Below, in pieces: positions 9,298-24,300 of a stretch of DNA of 64,000 nt. Numbering within the stretch: the stretch's first letter is position 1; each line of letters starts with the position of its first letter. Origin of the DNA: Halopenitus persicus (GTDB lineage Archaea; Halobacteriota; Halobacteria; Halobacteriales; Haloferacaceae); assembly GCF_002355635.1 (NCBI RefSeq), contig NZ_AP017558.1:2232001-2296000 (forward strand), written 5' to 3'. Under the pieces are notes generated by a model, which worked only from the letters and a program-made list of their open reading frames with translations, was not told where the DNA came from and did no database searches. The position numbers were made by a program, and so were the translations under genes.

Positions 9298-9425
9298 ACG
9301 TCGGGTTCGTGTCGGCAGGATATGAGCGTGTTCGTCGAGGCGGCCGGATGTGAGCGCGTTCGTCGAGGCGGCAGGGGAGATCCGACGCGCGAGGCTTTTT
9401 GTGATTGGGCACCGAGTACCACGGT

Positions 9426-10181
9426 ATGGAGATCCGAGCGGCCACGCCGAACGACGTCGAGGCGATCCGGTCGGTCGCGCGCGCATCGATGACCGATTCC
9501 TACGGTCACGCGGTCGCGGAGTCGGTGCTCTCGCGGTCCGTCGACGAGTGGTACGACGCGGAGGAGCTGGCCGCGGACGTCTCCGCCCGACGAACCGTGT
9601 TTCCGGTCGCGGTGGTCGACGACGAGGTCGTCGGGTTCGCGGAGAGCTACGTCGTCGACCGACGCGAGCGCGTGGGCGAGATCGATTGGCTCCACGTCCA
9701 TCCCGACCACCGCGGTGCCGGGATCGGCCATCGGCTGCTCGCCCACGTCGAGGAGGCGCTTCGGGACCGGGACGTCGACCGGATCGAGGGGCGGGTGCTC
9801 GAGGCGAACGAGTCCGGAACGCGCTTTTACGAGGAGGAGAGCTACGACCACGCCGGGGACGAGGACATCACGATCGATAGGGAGACGTTCCGCGAGCGGA
9901 TCTACACGAAGCGGCTCGGCGAGGAGCGTCCCGCCCGCGAGACGAAGACGTACACCGACGACCAGGGATCGGAGCTCTACGTCGAGTTCGAACGCGGCGA
10001 ACGGGGGTCGAACGGACCGTTCTTCCCGGCGTACCGCGACCCGGACCACGAGGAGCGGTACGGCTACGTCTGCGGAAACTGTGAGGGGATCGACGTCGCG
10101 GTGGACACGATGGACCGCCTCGAGTGCCTCGACTGCGGGAACCGTCGCAAGCCCGCGCGCTGGGACGCCGCATATTTATAA
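9426..10181 (+). CDS. GNAT acetyltransferase fused to a C-terminal zinc-ribbon domain
   Basis: This 251-residue protein starts at the ATG at 9426, just before MEIRAATPNDVEAIRSVAR. Residues 1-165 are a GNAT fold: the acetyl-CoA loop reads HPDHRGAGIGHRLLAHVEE, followed by a NESGTRFYEEESY motif. Residues 165-251 form a separate domain ending in two cysteine pairs, C-G-N-C and C-L-D-C, spaced like a rubredoxin-type zinc ribbon. The fusion is one I associate with haloarchaea (DUF5816-like tail). The substrate is unknown; the ribbon could position the enzyme on a nucleic acid or protein. Confidence 0.85.
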   Translation: MEIRAATPNDVEAIRSVARASMTDSYGHAVAESVLSRSVDEWYDAEELAADVSARRTVFPVAVVDDEVVGFAESYVVDRRERVGEIDWLHVHPDHRGAGIGHRLLAHVEEALRDRDVDRIEGRVLEANESGTRFYEEESYDHAGDEDITIDRETFRERIYTKRLGEERPARETKTYTDDQGSELYVEFERGERGSNGPFFPAYRDPDHEERYGYVCGNCEGIDVAVDTMDRLECLDCGNRRKPARWDAAYL

Positions 10182-10338
10182 GCCGACTCCGACTCCCCCG
10201 GTCGTTCCCCGTTCGAAACCCGCCGATCGCCGCGAGATCCGGGCCTGTCGTAACGCCTAAGAGCGAAACGGCCATGGTCTCGGACAATGAATACCGAACT
10301 TCGCGACCGATCTCCGAACCGACCACGGAGGCCCGACC

Positions 10339-11031
10339 GTGGGCGTTGAAATAAAGGAATCCCGGGTTCCGGACGGCGAGTTCGAGGAGATGAAGTCGTT
10401 CGTCCACGACTACCTCGCCGCCAGCGTCGAAAGCGAGACGGACGGCGGCCGGATGCGGTGGTACCCCTGGCACTCGGCGGAGTACCGATTCAACCACATC
10501 CTCAACGTCGTCGCCATCGCGACGCGGATCGCTCGGGCGGAGGGCGCCGACCTCGACGTCGTTCGCGTGGCCGCGCTGTTTCACGACGTGGCCAAGCTGG
10601 AGGTCGACCAGGACGTCCACGCCGAGGCTGGCGCCCGGATCGCCCGGGAGTACCTCCGGAACCGGGGCGAGTATCCCGAATCGTTCATCGAGGAGGTCAC
10701 CCGGTCGATCGAGGACCACTCCTACCAGGGTGACCTCTCGAACGTCTCCCTGGAGTCACAGTGTCTGATGGAGGCGGACCTGCTCGACAAGGTCGGAGCC
10801 AACGGGGCCGCGCTGATGCTGTTGCGGATGGGCTACGAGGCGCGGACGCACATGGACGCCGCCAAGATGGTCGACCGCGTGCTCGAGCGCGGTCGCGACC
10901 ACGCCGACCGAGTCCGGTCGGAGACCGCCGAGAGCATCGCCCACCAGCGGCTCAAGCGCGTGAAGTGGTTCCGCGAGTGGCTCGAGGCCGAGGTGGCGGA
11001 GATGGACCCCGAGGGCGTCACCGACCGCTGA
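10339..11031 (+). CDS. HD-domain phosphohydrolase
   Basis: This 230-residue protein has a GTG start at 10339; no in-frame ATG lies close upstream. The metal-binding HD pattern is complete: H53 in NHILNVV, the H82-D83 pair in ALFHDVAKLEV, a further histidine in SIEDHSYQG, and an acidic residue in MEADLLDKVGANG. HD proteins of this size hydrolyse nucleotides or cyclic dinucleotides in the cytosol. The substrate cannot be read here. The stop codon TGA lies inside the first copy of a 29-bp tandem array. Confidence 0.85.
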   Translation: MGVEIKESRVPDGEFEEMKSFVHDYLAASVESETDGGRMRWYPWHSAEYRFNHILNVVAIATRIARAEGADLDVVRVAALFHDVAKLEVDQDVHAEAGARIAREYLRNRGEYPESFIEEVTRSIEDHSYQGDLSNVSLESQCLMEADLLDKVGANGAALMLLRMGYEARTHMDAAKMVDRVLERGRDHADRVRSETAESIAHQRLKRVKWFREWLEAEVAEMDPEGVTDR

Positions 11032-11150
11032 CCCCTGCCCGAAGGGGAACGACCGGTTGACCCCTGTCCGATGGGGAACGACCGGTTGACCCCTGTCCGA
11101 TGGGGAACGACCGGTTGACCCCTGTCCGATGGGGAACGACCGGCTTGTCG
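11029..11150. repeat. 29-bp tandem array carrying the upstream gene's stop codon
   Basis: Four consecutive 29-bp units, with TGACCCCTG starting at 11029, 11058, 11087 and 11116. Each contains cccctgtccgatgggg, a 4-bp CCCC/GGGG dyad around 8 bases. The first TGA is the real stop of the HD-domain gene. The later units repeat TGA in the other two frames because 29 is not a multiple of three. The array fills most of the gap before proS. Confidence 0.92.
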
Positions 11151-11220
11151 ACGCAGCCGGCCGTCCGCCCGCGAGGGGGCTTCGGTCGGTTTAAGTCCCG
11201 CACGGCGGATCCTCGATGTA

Positions 11221-12696
11221 ATGACCGACGACGAGCAGGAACTCGGGATCACCGAGTCCAAATCACACAACACCGGCGACTGGTACGCCGAGGTCGTGCG
11301 GAAGGCGGGGCTGGCGAGCTACGGGCCCGAGGGAATGAGCGGGTTCATCGTGACCCGCCCGCGCGGCTACGCGCTCTGGGAGGCGGTCCAGAACGCGCTC
11401 GACGCGGAGTTCAAGGACACGGGGGTGCAGAACGCCTACTTCCCGGTGTTCATCCCCGAGTCGTACCTGGAGCGCGAGAAGGACGTCGTCGAGGGGTTCG
11501 ACCCGGAAGTCGCCTGGGTCACCCAGGGCGGCCACGAACAGCTCGAGGAGCGACTGGCGGTGCGGCCGACCTCCGAGTCGATCATCGCGCCCTACATCTC
11601 CCAGTGGGTCCGGAGCCACCGCGACCTCCCGATGCGCGTGAACCAGTGGTGCTCGGTCGTCCGGTGGGAGGCCACCGAGACGAAGCCGTTCTTCCGCACG
11701 AAGGAGTTCCTCTGGCAGGAGGGCCACACGGCCCACGAGACGGACGAGGGGGCTTGGGAGGAGACGATGCTGCGGCTCGACCAGTACGAGTCGCTCTACG
11801 AGGACGTCCTCGCGATCCCCGTGTTGCGCGGCCAGAAGCCCTCCCACGACGCGTTCCCGGGTGCGAAGACGACGACGACCGTCGAGGCGCTGATGCCGGA
11901 CGGCAAGTCGGTTCAGGGCGCGACCTCCCACCACCTCGGGCAGTCGTTCGCCGAGGCGTTCGACATCACGTTCTCGGACGCGGCGGAGGAGGAGCGGGTC
12001 GCACACACCACCTCCTGGGGCGTCTCCTGGCGCTGTCTCGGGGCGCTCATCATGACCCACTCGGACGAGCAGGGGCTCGTGCTGCCGCCGACGGTGGCCC
12101 CCACGCAGGTCGTCGTCGTCCCGATCTGGCAGTCCGACACGCGCGAGGAGGTCCTCGAGTACGCCGAGGGCGTCACGGCCGACCTGGAGGAGGCGGGCAT
12201 CAGCGTCGAGCTCGACGACCGCGACGAGCGCAATCCCGGCTTCAAGTTCAACGAACACGAGCTCAACGGCGTCCCGATCCGGATCGAGATCGGCCCGAAC
12301 GAGGTCGACGACGGGGAGATCACCCTCGTGCACCGGCCCGACGGCGAGAGCGTCGTCGAGGATCGGGACGACGTCGCCGACACGGTCGAGCGCCACTTCG
12401 ATGAGGTCTACGCCAAGCTGTACGCCGCCGCCGAGGAGACTCTCGACGGCGCGGTCCGGGAGGCCGACGACCGCGCGGAGATCCTGGGGACGCTCGGCCG
12501 CCACGGCGGCTACGTGGAGACGCCGTGGTGCGGCGAGGAGGCCTGCGAGGAGGAGATCAAAGAGCAGATCGCCGCCGAGATCGTGATGGTCCCCTTCGAG
12601 GACGACGACGACCTGATCGGGACGGACCACGGGGAGACCTGCGGCGTCTGCGGCGACCCCGCCGAGCGGACGGCCTACTTCGCGAAGTCGTACTGA
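11221..12696 (+). CDS. proS: Prolyl-tRNA synthetase
   Basis: This 491-residue class II synthetase is of the archaeal/eukaryotic type. Motif 2 and the prolyl-specific TRPRGYALWEAVQNAL, VRPTSESIIAPYISQW and FFRTKEFLWQEGHTAHE are all present. The anticodon-binding domain begins around residue 290 (APTQVVVVPIW). The C-terminal zinc-binding domain has two cysteine pairs (C-G-E-E-A-C and C-G-V-C) and ends in the family's terminal tyrosine, AYFAKSY. The enzyme charges tRNA-Pro in the cytosol. The length is normal for the archaeal form, and the ATG at 11221 is the family's usual start position. Confidence 0.97.
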   Translation: MTDDEQELGITESKSHNTGDWYAEVVRKAGLASYGPEGMSGFIVTRPRGYALWEAVQNALDAEFKDTGVQNAYFPVFIPESYLEREKDVVEGFDPEVAWVTQGGHEQLEERLAVRPTSESIIAPYISQWVRSHRDLPMRVNQWCSVVRWEATETKPFFRTKEFLWQEGHTAHETDEGAWEETMLRLDQYESLYEDVLAIPVLRGQKPSHDAFPGAKTTTTVEALMPDGKSVQGATSHHLGQSFAEAFDITFSDAAEEERVAHTTSWGVSWRCLGALIMTHSDEQGLVLPPTVAPTQVVVVPIWQSDTREEVLEYAEGVTADLEEAGISVELDDRDERNPGFKFNEHELNGVPIRIEIGPNEVDDGEITLVHRPDGESVVEDRDDVADTVERHFDEVYAKLYAAAEETLDGAVREADDRAEILGTLGRHGGYVETPWCGEEACEEEIKEQIAAEIVMVPFEDDDDLIGTDHGETCGVCGDPAERTAYFAKSY

Positions 12697-12839
12697 CCGT
12701 CGGACCCCCGTTCGAGAACGGTCGGTCCACGACCGGGAACGCGGTGGTCGCGATCCGAGCCGGGGAAAGGGTCGAGAGAAACAGGCGAGATTTGGGAAGA
12801 CCGCAGGAGCGGCTCGGGAGGACCAGACGGGATTTGAGA

Positions 12840-13059
12840 AACGTGTTCCAACACGGGGAATATGTTCTCTACATACTGGAATTTTGGACTGATATATGGA
12901 GACATTGACTAATTTATGACTCAAAAGTTCTATTTTTAAAGGTGTGACATTCAGCCACGAGCCCTGAACAATAATGACCTTATATTCCCTAATGGGTGGG
13001 TAAGGCTCCCTAAGTGTATCAGGGTTAGCCCTTTAAGGTAAAGGCGGTTCCGTAGGCGT
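12840..13059 (+). promoter_or_regulatory. AT-rich 5' region of gltB
   Basis: The 363-bp gap between proS and gltB has no convincing gene. From about 12850 to 13050 the base composition drops sharply in GC compared with its neighbours. It holds several TATA-like stretches, such as gactgatatatgg (about 12889-12901), ctatttttaaagg (about 12930-12942) and ccctttaaggtaaagg (about 13029-13044). The last would place a transcription start near or just before the ATG of gltB at 13060. This looks like a multi-box control region for nitrogen-regulated glutamate synthase; no factor can be named. Confidence 0.5.
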
Positions 13060-17924
<4,865 letters not shown>

Positions 17925-17937
<13 letters not shown>

Positions 17938-17999
17938 TCGGAGCGACGACTGACCGGAGCGACGACTGACCGGAGCGACGACTGACCGGAGCGACGCGG
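17925..17999. repeat. 16-bp tandem array carrying the gltB stop codon
   Basis: Units of gagcgacgactgaccg start at 17925, 17941, 17957 and 17973, with a partial fifth from 17989. The gltB stop TGA (17935-17937) is in the first unit. Later TGAs fall at 17951, 17967 and 17983, covering all three frames because 16 leaves remainder 1 on division by 3. The array fills the gap to the convergent gene at 18024. Confidence 0.92.
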
Positions 18000-18023
18000 G
18001 GGGAAGCCACAACCGCCGCCCCC

Positions 18024-18515
18024 TCAGTCGTCGACGTCGACCCCGAACGGACTCGGCTTCTCGCGCCACTCCCATCCCGGCAGTCGCGTCTGGAACCCGG
18101 CCGCGAGGGCGGCGTCCAGGTCGTCGACCCCGGCCGGATCACCGTCTGCTCCGTGGGTGTGAATATCCGCGAAGTGGAACGTCGCGCCGGCGAGCAGCGA
18201 GAGGGGCTGTCCGCCCGCGATCGTCTCCGCGAGCGCACGACCCAGGACTTCGTCGACGACGAACCCCGGATAGTCGTTGGCGACGTCGAGATCACGGAGG
18301 ATCGCGACGTAGCCGGCGGCGTTGACCGCCACCTCGCCGTCGGTGAAGACGGCGTCGACGGCCTCCCGATACGCGGCCGGGGAGACCGAGGCCACGTCGG
18401 TTCCGAACCGGTCGCCCAGGGCGTCGCGCGTCTCGTTGATGAGCGCCACGACGGTCGGTTCGCGCTCGCGCACCCACTCGTATTCGGCCACGACGCGGTC
18501 GGGCGTGAGTCGCAT
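18024..18515 (-). CDS. Uncharacterised haloarchaeal protein
   Basis: This 163-residue acidic soluble protein begins MRLTPDRVVAEYEWVRERE. The ATG at 18515 is preferred over an upstream TTG. It is mostly predicted helix, with one motif-like stretch, GATFHFADIHTHGADG, that contains three histidines and acidic residues and could bind metal. I do not recognise a family. Codon use is typical for the window and the frame has no stop over 163 codons. It converges on gltB. Confidence 0.75.
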   Translation of the reverse strand: MRLTPDRVVAEYEWVREREPTVVALINETRDALGDRFGTDVASVSPAAYREAVDAVFTDGEVAVNAAGYVAILRDLDVANDYPGFVVDEVLGRALAETIAGGQPLSLLAGATFHFADIHTHGADGDPAGVDDLDAALAAGFQTRLPGWEWREKPSPFGVDVDD

Positions 18516-18623
18516 CGTCGTCAACTACGGCGGGTGACGGTCAAGTACGTTCCCCCGAGCAGGCCGCGGATCGCTCGACTGGCGCCGGGTCCCGACCGTA
18601 TCCGACGGTGGTCGTTTGCGAAG

Positions 18624-18829
18624 GCTTTTATAACGGGTGGCGTCTATGTCCGAGTAAGCGGGTTTTCGCCGTCTCTTCCCGCAGACGAAGTACCGACAGT
18701 ACTCGCCATTATGCCTCCCTCGTCTCGCGTGACGACACAGCAGTCGTCAGACCTCGAACCCGTGCGTCCCCGTCCGAGCGGTCGGACGGGGCCGTTCACG
18801 GCGTCGCTCACGGCGGGGGGTTTTCACCT
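18624..18829 (+). promoter_or_regulatory. Promoter and structured 5' leader of aCPSF1
   Basis: A TATA box (cttttataac, about 18625-18634) lies about 200 bp before the ATG. The mRNA would therefore have a leader of about 170 nt, although most haloarchaeal mRNAs are leaderless. The leader holds two hairpins: GACGAC-acagca-GTCGTC (18731-18748) and a perfect 10-bp stem, CCCCGTCCGA-gcgg-TCGGACGGGG (18768-18791), ending 38 bases before the start codon. The box, the distance and the hairpins are seen; a regulatory role is inferred. Confidence 0.6.
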
Positions 18830-20755
18830 ATGAGCCAAGTCGACACCCAACTCGAAGACATCAGATCCCAGATCGAACAGGAGATCCCGAACGACATCAC
18901 GATCACGGACGTGAAATACGAGGGGCCGGAGCTCGTCGTCTACACCCGTGATCCCAAGCGGTTCGCGGGCGACGGCGACCTGATCCGCCGGCTCGCCTCA
19001 CAGCTGCGCAAGCGGATCACGGTGCGGCCGGACCCAAGCACGCTGTCCCCGCCCAGCGAGGCCCGCCAGCAGGTCCTCGACGTGGTCCCCGAGGAGGCCG
19101 GGATCAGCGACCTCGACTTCCACGCCGACACCGGCGAGGTGGTCATCGAAGCCCAGAAGCCGGGAATGGTGATCGGTCGGCACGGGTCGACGCTCCGGGA
19201 GATCACCCAGGAGGTCGGCTGGACTCCGGAGGTCGTTCGGACGCCGCCGATCGAGTCCTCGACGGTCTCGAACGTCCGCAACTTCCTGAAACAGGAGCGC
19301 GAGGAGCGCCGTGACATCCTCGAACGCGTCGGCCGTCAGATCCATCGCGAGGAGCTCTCCGACGACGAGTGGGTCCGGATCACCACGCTCGGCTGCTGCC
19401 GCGAGGTCGGTCGCGCCGCCTTCATCCTCAACACGCCCGAGACGCGGATCCTGATCGACTGTGGCGACAAGCCCGGCGCCGAGGGCGAGGTGCCGTACCT
19501 GCAGGTCCCGGAGGCGCTGGGGGCGGGCGCACAGAACATCGACGCCGTCGTGCTGACCCACGCCCACCTCGACCACTCGGCGCTCATTCCGCTGCTGTTC
19601 AAGTACGGCTACGATGGACCCATCTACACGACCGAGCCCACGCGTGACCTGATGGGACTGCTCCAGCTCGATTACCTTGACGTCGCCGCCAAGGAGGGTC
19701 GCACGCCGCCGTACGAGTCCGCGCAGGTCCGGGAGGCGATCAAGCATACGATCCCCCTGGAGTACGGTGACGTGACGGACGTCGCGCCCGACGTGAAGAT
19801 CACCTTCCACAACGCCGGCCACATCCTGGGGTCCGCGGTCACGCATTTCCACATCGGCGACGGGCTCTACAACGTCGCCTTCTCCGGCGACATCCACTAC
19901 GACGACACCCGGCTGTTCAACGGGGCGGTCAACGACTTCCCGCGCGTGGAGACGCTGGTGTTGGAGTCGACCTACGGCGGACGCAACGATTACCAGACGG
20001 ACCAGGAGGACTCCGAACGGAAGCTCAAGGAGGTCATCAACGAGACCTACGAGCGCGGCGGCAAGGTCGTGATCCCCGCCTTCGCGGTGGGGCGATCCCA
20101 GGAGCTGATGCTCGTCTTGGAGGAGGCGATGCGGAGCGGTGACATCCCGGAGATGCCGGTCCACCTCGACGGGATGATCTGGGAGGCGACCGCGATCCAC
20201 ACGACCTACCCCGAGTATCTCCGCGACGACCTCCGCGACCGGATCTTCCACGAGGACGAGAACCCGTTCCTCGCCGACCAGTTCAACCACATCGACGGCG
20301 GCGAGGAGGAACGCCAGGAGGTCGCCGACGGCGAGCAGTGTATCGTCCTCTCGACCTCCGGGATGGTCGAGGGCGGGCCGATCATGTCGTGGCTGCGCCA
20401 CATCGGCACCGACCCGGACTCGACGCTCACCTTCGTCGGCTACCAGGCACAGGGAACGCTGGGCCGGCGGATACAGAACGGCTGGGACGAGATCCCGGTC
20501 GACGGCTGGGGCGGCGGCGGCCGGGGTGACACGCTCACCCTGAACATGGAGACCGAAACCGTCGACGGCTTCTCCGGCCACGCCGACAGACAGGGCCTCG
20601 AGAACTTCGTGAAGACGATGAACCCCCGACCCGAGAAGGTGCTCTGCGTCCACGGCGACGAGAGCTCGGTGCAGGACCTGTCCTCGGCGCTGTATCACGA
20701 CTACAACATGCGGACGTTCGCGCCGAAGAACCTCGAGACGTTCCGGTTTAAATGA
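18830..20755 (+). CDS. fttA: Beta-CASP ribonuclease aCPSF1 / transcription terminator FttA
   Basis: This 641-residue protein contains two N-terminal KH-type RNA-binding regions (residues 1-70 and 70-145, with KPGMVIGRHGSTLREI), then a metallo-beta-lactamase domain with the zinc motif LTHAHLDHSALIP. A beta-CASP insertion and the late motifs LSTSGMVEGGP, FSGHADRQGL and KVLCVHGDE follow. This order and length are those of archaeal CPSF1. aCPSF1 is known to cleave nascent RNA and trigger transcription termination genome-wide, acting with RNA polymerase and Spt4/5. The ATG at 18830 is chosen because MSQVDTQLEDIRSQIEQEIP matches the family's start. Confidence 0.95.
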   Translation: MSQVDTQLEDIRSQIEQEIPNDITITDVKYEGPELVVYTRDPKRFAGDGDLIRRLASQLRKRITVRPDPSTLSPPSEARQQVLDVVPEEAGISDLDFHADTGEVVIEAQKPGMVIGRHGSTLREITQEVGWTPEVVRTPPIESSTVSNVRNFLKQEREERRDILERVGRQIHREELSDDEWVRITTLGCCREVGRAAFILNTPETRILIDCGDKPGAEGEVPYLQVPEALGAGAQNIDAVVLTHAHLDHSALIPLLFKYGYDGPIYTTEPTRDLMGLLQLDYLDVAAKEGRTPPYESAQVREAIKHTIPLEYGDVTDVAPDVKITFHNAGHILGSAVTHFHIGDGLYNVAFSGDIHYDDTRLFNGAVNDFPRVETLVLESTYGGRNDYQTDQEDSERKLKEVINETYERGGKVVIPAFAVGRSQELMLVLEEAMRSGDIPEMPVHLDGMIWEATAIHTTYPEYLRDDLRDRIFHEDENPFLADQFNHIDGGEEERQEVADGEQCIVLSTSGMVEGGPIMSWLRHIGTDPDSTLTFVGYQAQGTLGRRIQNGWDEIPVDGWGGGGRGDTLTLNMETETVDGFSGHADRQGLENFVKTMNPRPEKVLCVHGDESSVQDLSSALYHDYNMRTFAPKNLETFRFK

Positions 20756-20856
20756 GCTCGCCGGGGAGTAGGCAGTGGCTCCACCGTCGAACCGTGCGAA
20801 CGGGTCACACGCACGTCTGACACACATTTATACGTCTCGGCCGACCGAACACACGT

Positions 20857-21282
20857 ATGAGTAATCGGGTGACGGAACTCGAACGCCAAGTCTCGGAGCT
20901 TCAGGCGGCGGTCAACGGACTCACGGAGGAGCTCGTCGAGACGAAGGAACGCGTTCGACAGCTGGAGGCGGACGACGCGCCCGGTTCGACCGGGGAGACG
21001 ACGGGCGCCGGCGAGTCGTCCGCGGACCGCGGGGCGACCGACCAGCCCGGCGCCGGGCCGACGCCGGAGGCCGCCGAGCCGACCGAGCGGACGACCAAGA
21101 GCGACGACCACGTGAACGTGGTCGAGCAGACGGCGGCCGACGAGGACCCGGCCGCTGCGGCCGCGGAGGCGGCCGAGGCGGCAGCCGAAGCGGCGGCGGA
21201 GACGAGCGGCGAGGCCGAGACGGACGCACACGAGGACACGACTGAGGGGGACGCCGAGGAAAGCGACATCATCGTCGCGTAA
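20857..21282 (+). CDS. Coiled-coil/low-complexity acidic protein upstream of smc
   Basis: This 141-residue protein has an N-terminal heptad-repeat helix (VTELERQVSELQAAVNGL to about residue 43). A long disordered tail rich in Glu, Ala, Thr and Gly follows, including an alanine-glutamate run at about residues 100-120, and it ends EESDIIVA. The coiled coil could dimerise. It lies 28 bp before smc on the same strand, which suggests a link to chromosome structure or simple co-transcription. Such proteins are sometimes labelled bZIP, but there is no basic DNA-binding region. A TATA-like catttatac lies at about 20824-20832. Confidence 0.75.
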   Translation: MSNRVTELERQVSELQAAVNGLTEELVETKERVRQLEADDAPGSTGETTGAGESSADRGATDQPGAGPTPEAAEPTERTTKSDDHVNVVEQTAADEDPAAAAAEAAEAAAEAAAETSGEAETDAHEDTTEGDAEESDIIVA

Positions 21283-21310
21283 GCTTCGCGGTCCCCTCGC
21301 GAGCCCACCA

Positions 21311-24300
21311 ATGCACATCACGGAAGTCGTTCTGGACGATTTCAAGAGCTTCGGGCGGACGACGAGGATCCCCTTCTACGAGGATTTCACGGTCATCACG
21401 GGACCGAACGGCTCGGGGAAATCGAACATCATCGACGGGATCCTCTTCGCGCTCGGACTGGCACGGACGCACGGGATCCGCGCCGAGAAGCTGACGGACC
21501 TGATCTACAATCCCGGCCACGACGGGGCGGAGTCGGGTGACGGTCCCGACGAGGCTGCCGTCACGGTCGTGCTCGACAACGCCGACGGGACCCTCGATCG
21601 GGGGCAGGTCGTCTCGGCGGCCGGCTCGGAGAACGTCGGCGACGTCGAGGAGATCACGGTCAAGCGGCGCGTCAAGCGGACCGACGACAACTACTACTCC
21701 TACTACTACCTCAACGGACGCTCCGTCAACCTCTCGGACATCCAGGACCTGCTCGCGCAGGCCGGGGTCACTCCGGAGGGGTACAACGTCGTGATGCAGG
21801 GCGACGTCACGGAGATCATCAACATGACGGCCTACCAGCGCCGCGGGATCGTCGACGAGATCGCCGGCGTCGCCGAGTTCGATGAGAAGAAGGAGGCCGC
21901 CTTCGAGGAGCTGGAGGCCGTCGAGGACCGGATCGGCGAGGCGGACCTCCGGATCGAGGAGAAACAGGACCGTCTCGATCGACTGGCCGACGAGCGCGAG
22001 ACGGCCCTGGAGTATCAGTCCTACCGCGAGGAGCAGGAGGAGTACCGCGGCTACCGCAAGGCCGCCGAGCTCGAGGAGAAGCGCGACACCCACGAGTCTG
22101 TGCGTGCCGAGCTCGAGGAGACGGAGGCCGAACTAGCGGACCGCCAGGAGGAACTCGACACGCGACAGGGGCGCGTCACGCGTCTCGAGGCGGAGCTCTC
22201 GGAGCTCAACGACGAGATCGAGCGAACGGGCGAGGACGAACAGCTCGCGATCAAAGCCGAGATCGAGGAGATCAAGGGCGACATCTCGCGTATCGAAGGA
22301 CGGATCGAGAACGCCGAGGGGCGTCTGGAGGAGGCCGAGACCGACCGCCGCGACGCGTTCGTCCAGATCGATCGCAAGCAGGAGACGATCGAGGAGCTCG
22401 AGGCGGACGCCAAGGAGATCAAGGTCGAAAAGGCGTCGGTCAAGGCCGACGTCGCCGACAAGCGGACCGAGCTCGCGGAGATCGAAGCGGAGATCGACGG
22501 GATCGACACCCAGTACGACGAGCTCAAGGCCGACCTCGCCGAGAACAAGGACCGGCTCGAGGAGCTCAAAGCCGAGAAGAACGACGTCCAGCGCGAGAAG
22601 GACCGGCTGCTCGACGAGGCGCGGCGACGCTCGAACGAGATCAGCGAGGCACAGTCCGATCTGGAGGACGCCCACGAGCGGATCCCGGACCTGAAGGCCC
22701 GTATCTCCGAGCTGCACAGCGAACTCGACACGGCGGAGACGAACCGCGACGCGATCGAGGAGACGATCGCGGACCTGTTCGCCGAAAAGACGGAGCGACA
22801 GGAGCGACTCGACGGCCTCGAGGACGACCTTCGGGAGAAGCAAAGCGAGTACGCCACCCTGGAGGCGGAGGCGAAGAACCGCGGCGACGCCTCCTGGCCG
22901 CGGGCGGTCACGACGGTTCGAAACGCCGGCATCGACGGGGTCCACGGTCCCGTCGGCGAGCTGGCGTCGGTGGACCCGACGTACGCGGAGGCGTGTGAGA
23001 CCGCCGCCGGCGGCCGGCTCGCCAACGTCGTCGTCGACGACGACGGAGTCGGGGAGACGTGCATCGACCACCTCAAGAGCCGCAACGCTGGCCGGGCGAC
23101 GTTCCTGCCGATCACGGAGCTTGACGACCGCGGGCTCCCGAACGCGCCGACGATGCCGGGCGTGGTCGACTTCGCGCGGAACCTCGTCGAGTACGACGCC
23201 CGCTACGACCCGGTCTTCTCGTACGTCCTCGGGTCGACGCTCGTCGTCGAGGACATGGGGACCGCCCGCGATCTGATGGGCGACTACCGGATGGTGACCC
23301 TGGAGGGCGACCTCGTCGAGACGTCGGGCGCGATGACCGGGGGATCGGGCGGCGGCTCCCGGTTCTCCTTCAGCACCGCCGGCGGCGGCAAGCTCCAGCG
23401 GTTGGCCGAGGAGATCGAGGAGCTGGAGGACGAGCGACGGTCCCTCGAGTCCGAGATCGACGAGCTCGACGCGGAGATCGACGACGCGCGCGAGCGGAAG
23501 GCCGACGCCGAGGAGCGGGTCCGGTCGGTCGAATCCGACATCGACAGGGCCGAAACGGAGCTGGAGGACCAGCACGACCGGATCGAGGAGCTGGAGTCGA
23601 CCCTCGAGACGCTTCGCGACGAGCGCGAGGCGGTCGACGAGCGGATGACCGAGCTCGACGCGGAGATCGACGATCTGGCCGACGATCAGGCGGCGGTCGA
23701 GGACCGGATCGAGGAGCTCGAGGCCGAACTCGCGGACTCGCGGATCCCGGAGCTGACGAGCCGGGCCGACGAGGTTCGCGAGGCGATCGACGAGCTCGAG
23801 TCGCGGATGGGCGACCTCGACGGCCGGCTCAACGAGGTGCAGCTCGAGAAGGAATACGCCGAGGACGCCGTCGAGGACCTCCACGACCGCATCGAGGCGG
23901 CCCAGAACAAGAAGGCCGAGGCCGAGGAGGCGATCGCCGACCACGAGGACGCCATCGCCGACAAACGGGAGCTGCTCGCCGAGAAGCGCGAGGCGATCGA
24001 GGACCTCGAGGAGGAACTGGCCGAGCTCAAGGCCGAACGGTCGGACCTCCGGGAGACGCTGTCCGCGGCGACTCAGGAACGCGACGAGCAGCGGCGGCGC
24101 GTCTCCGAGGTGGAATCGACGCTTTCGGACCTGCGCGACCGGGCGGACCGGCTGGAGTGGGAGATCGACGAGCTCGAGTCGCAGGTCGGCGACTACGATC
24201 CCGAGGCGATCCCCGACCACGACGAGGTGGAACGCCGCATCGAGGAGCTCGACGCCGAGATGGAGGCGCTCGAGCCGGTCAACATGCGGGCGATCGACGA

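Noticed and set aside
20857-21282. bZIP transcription factor
   Set aside because: The leucine-type heptads are present but no basic DNA-binding region precedes them.
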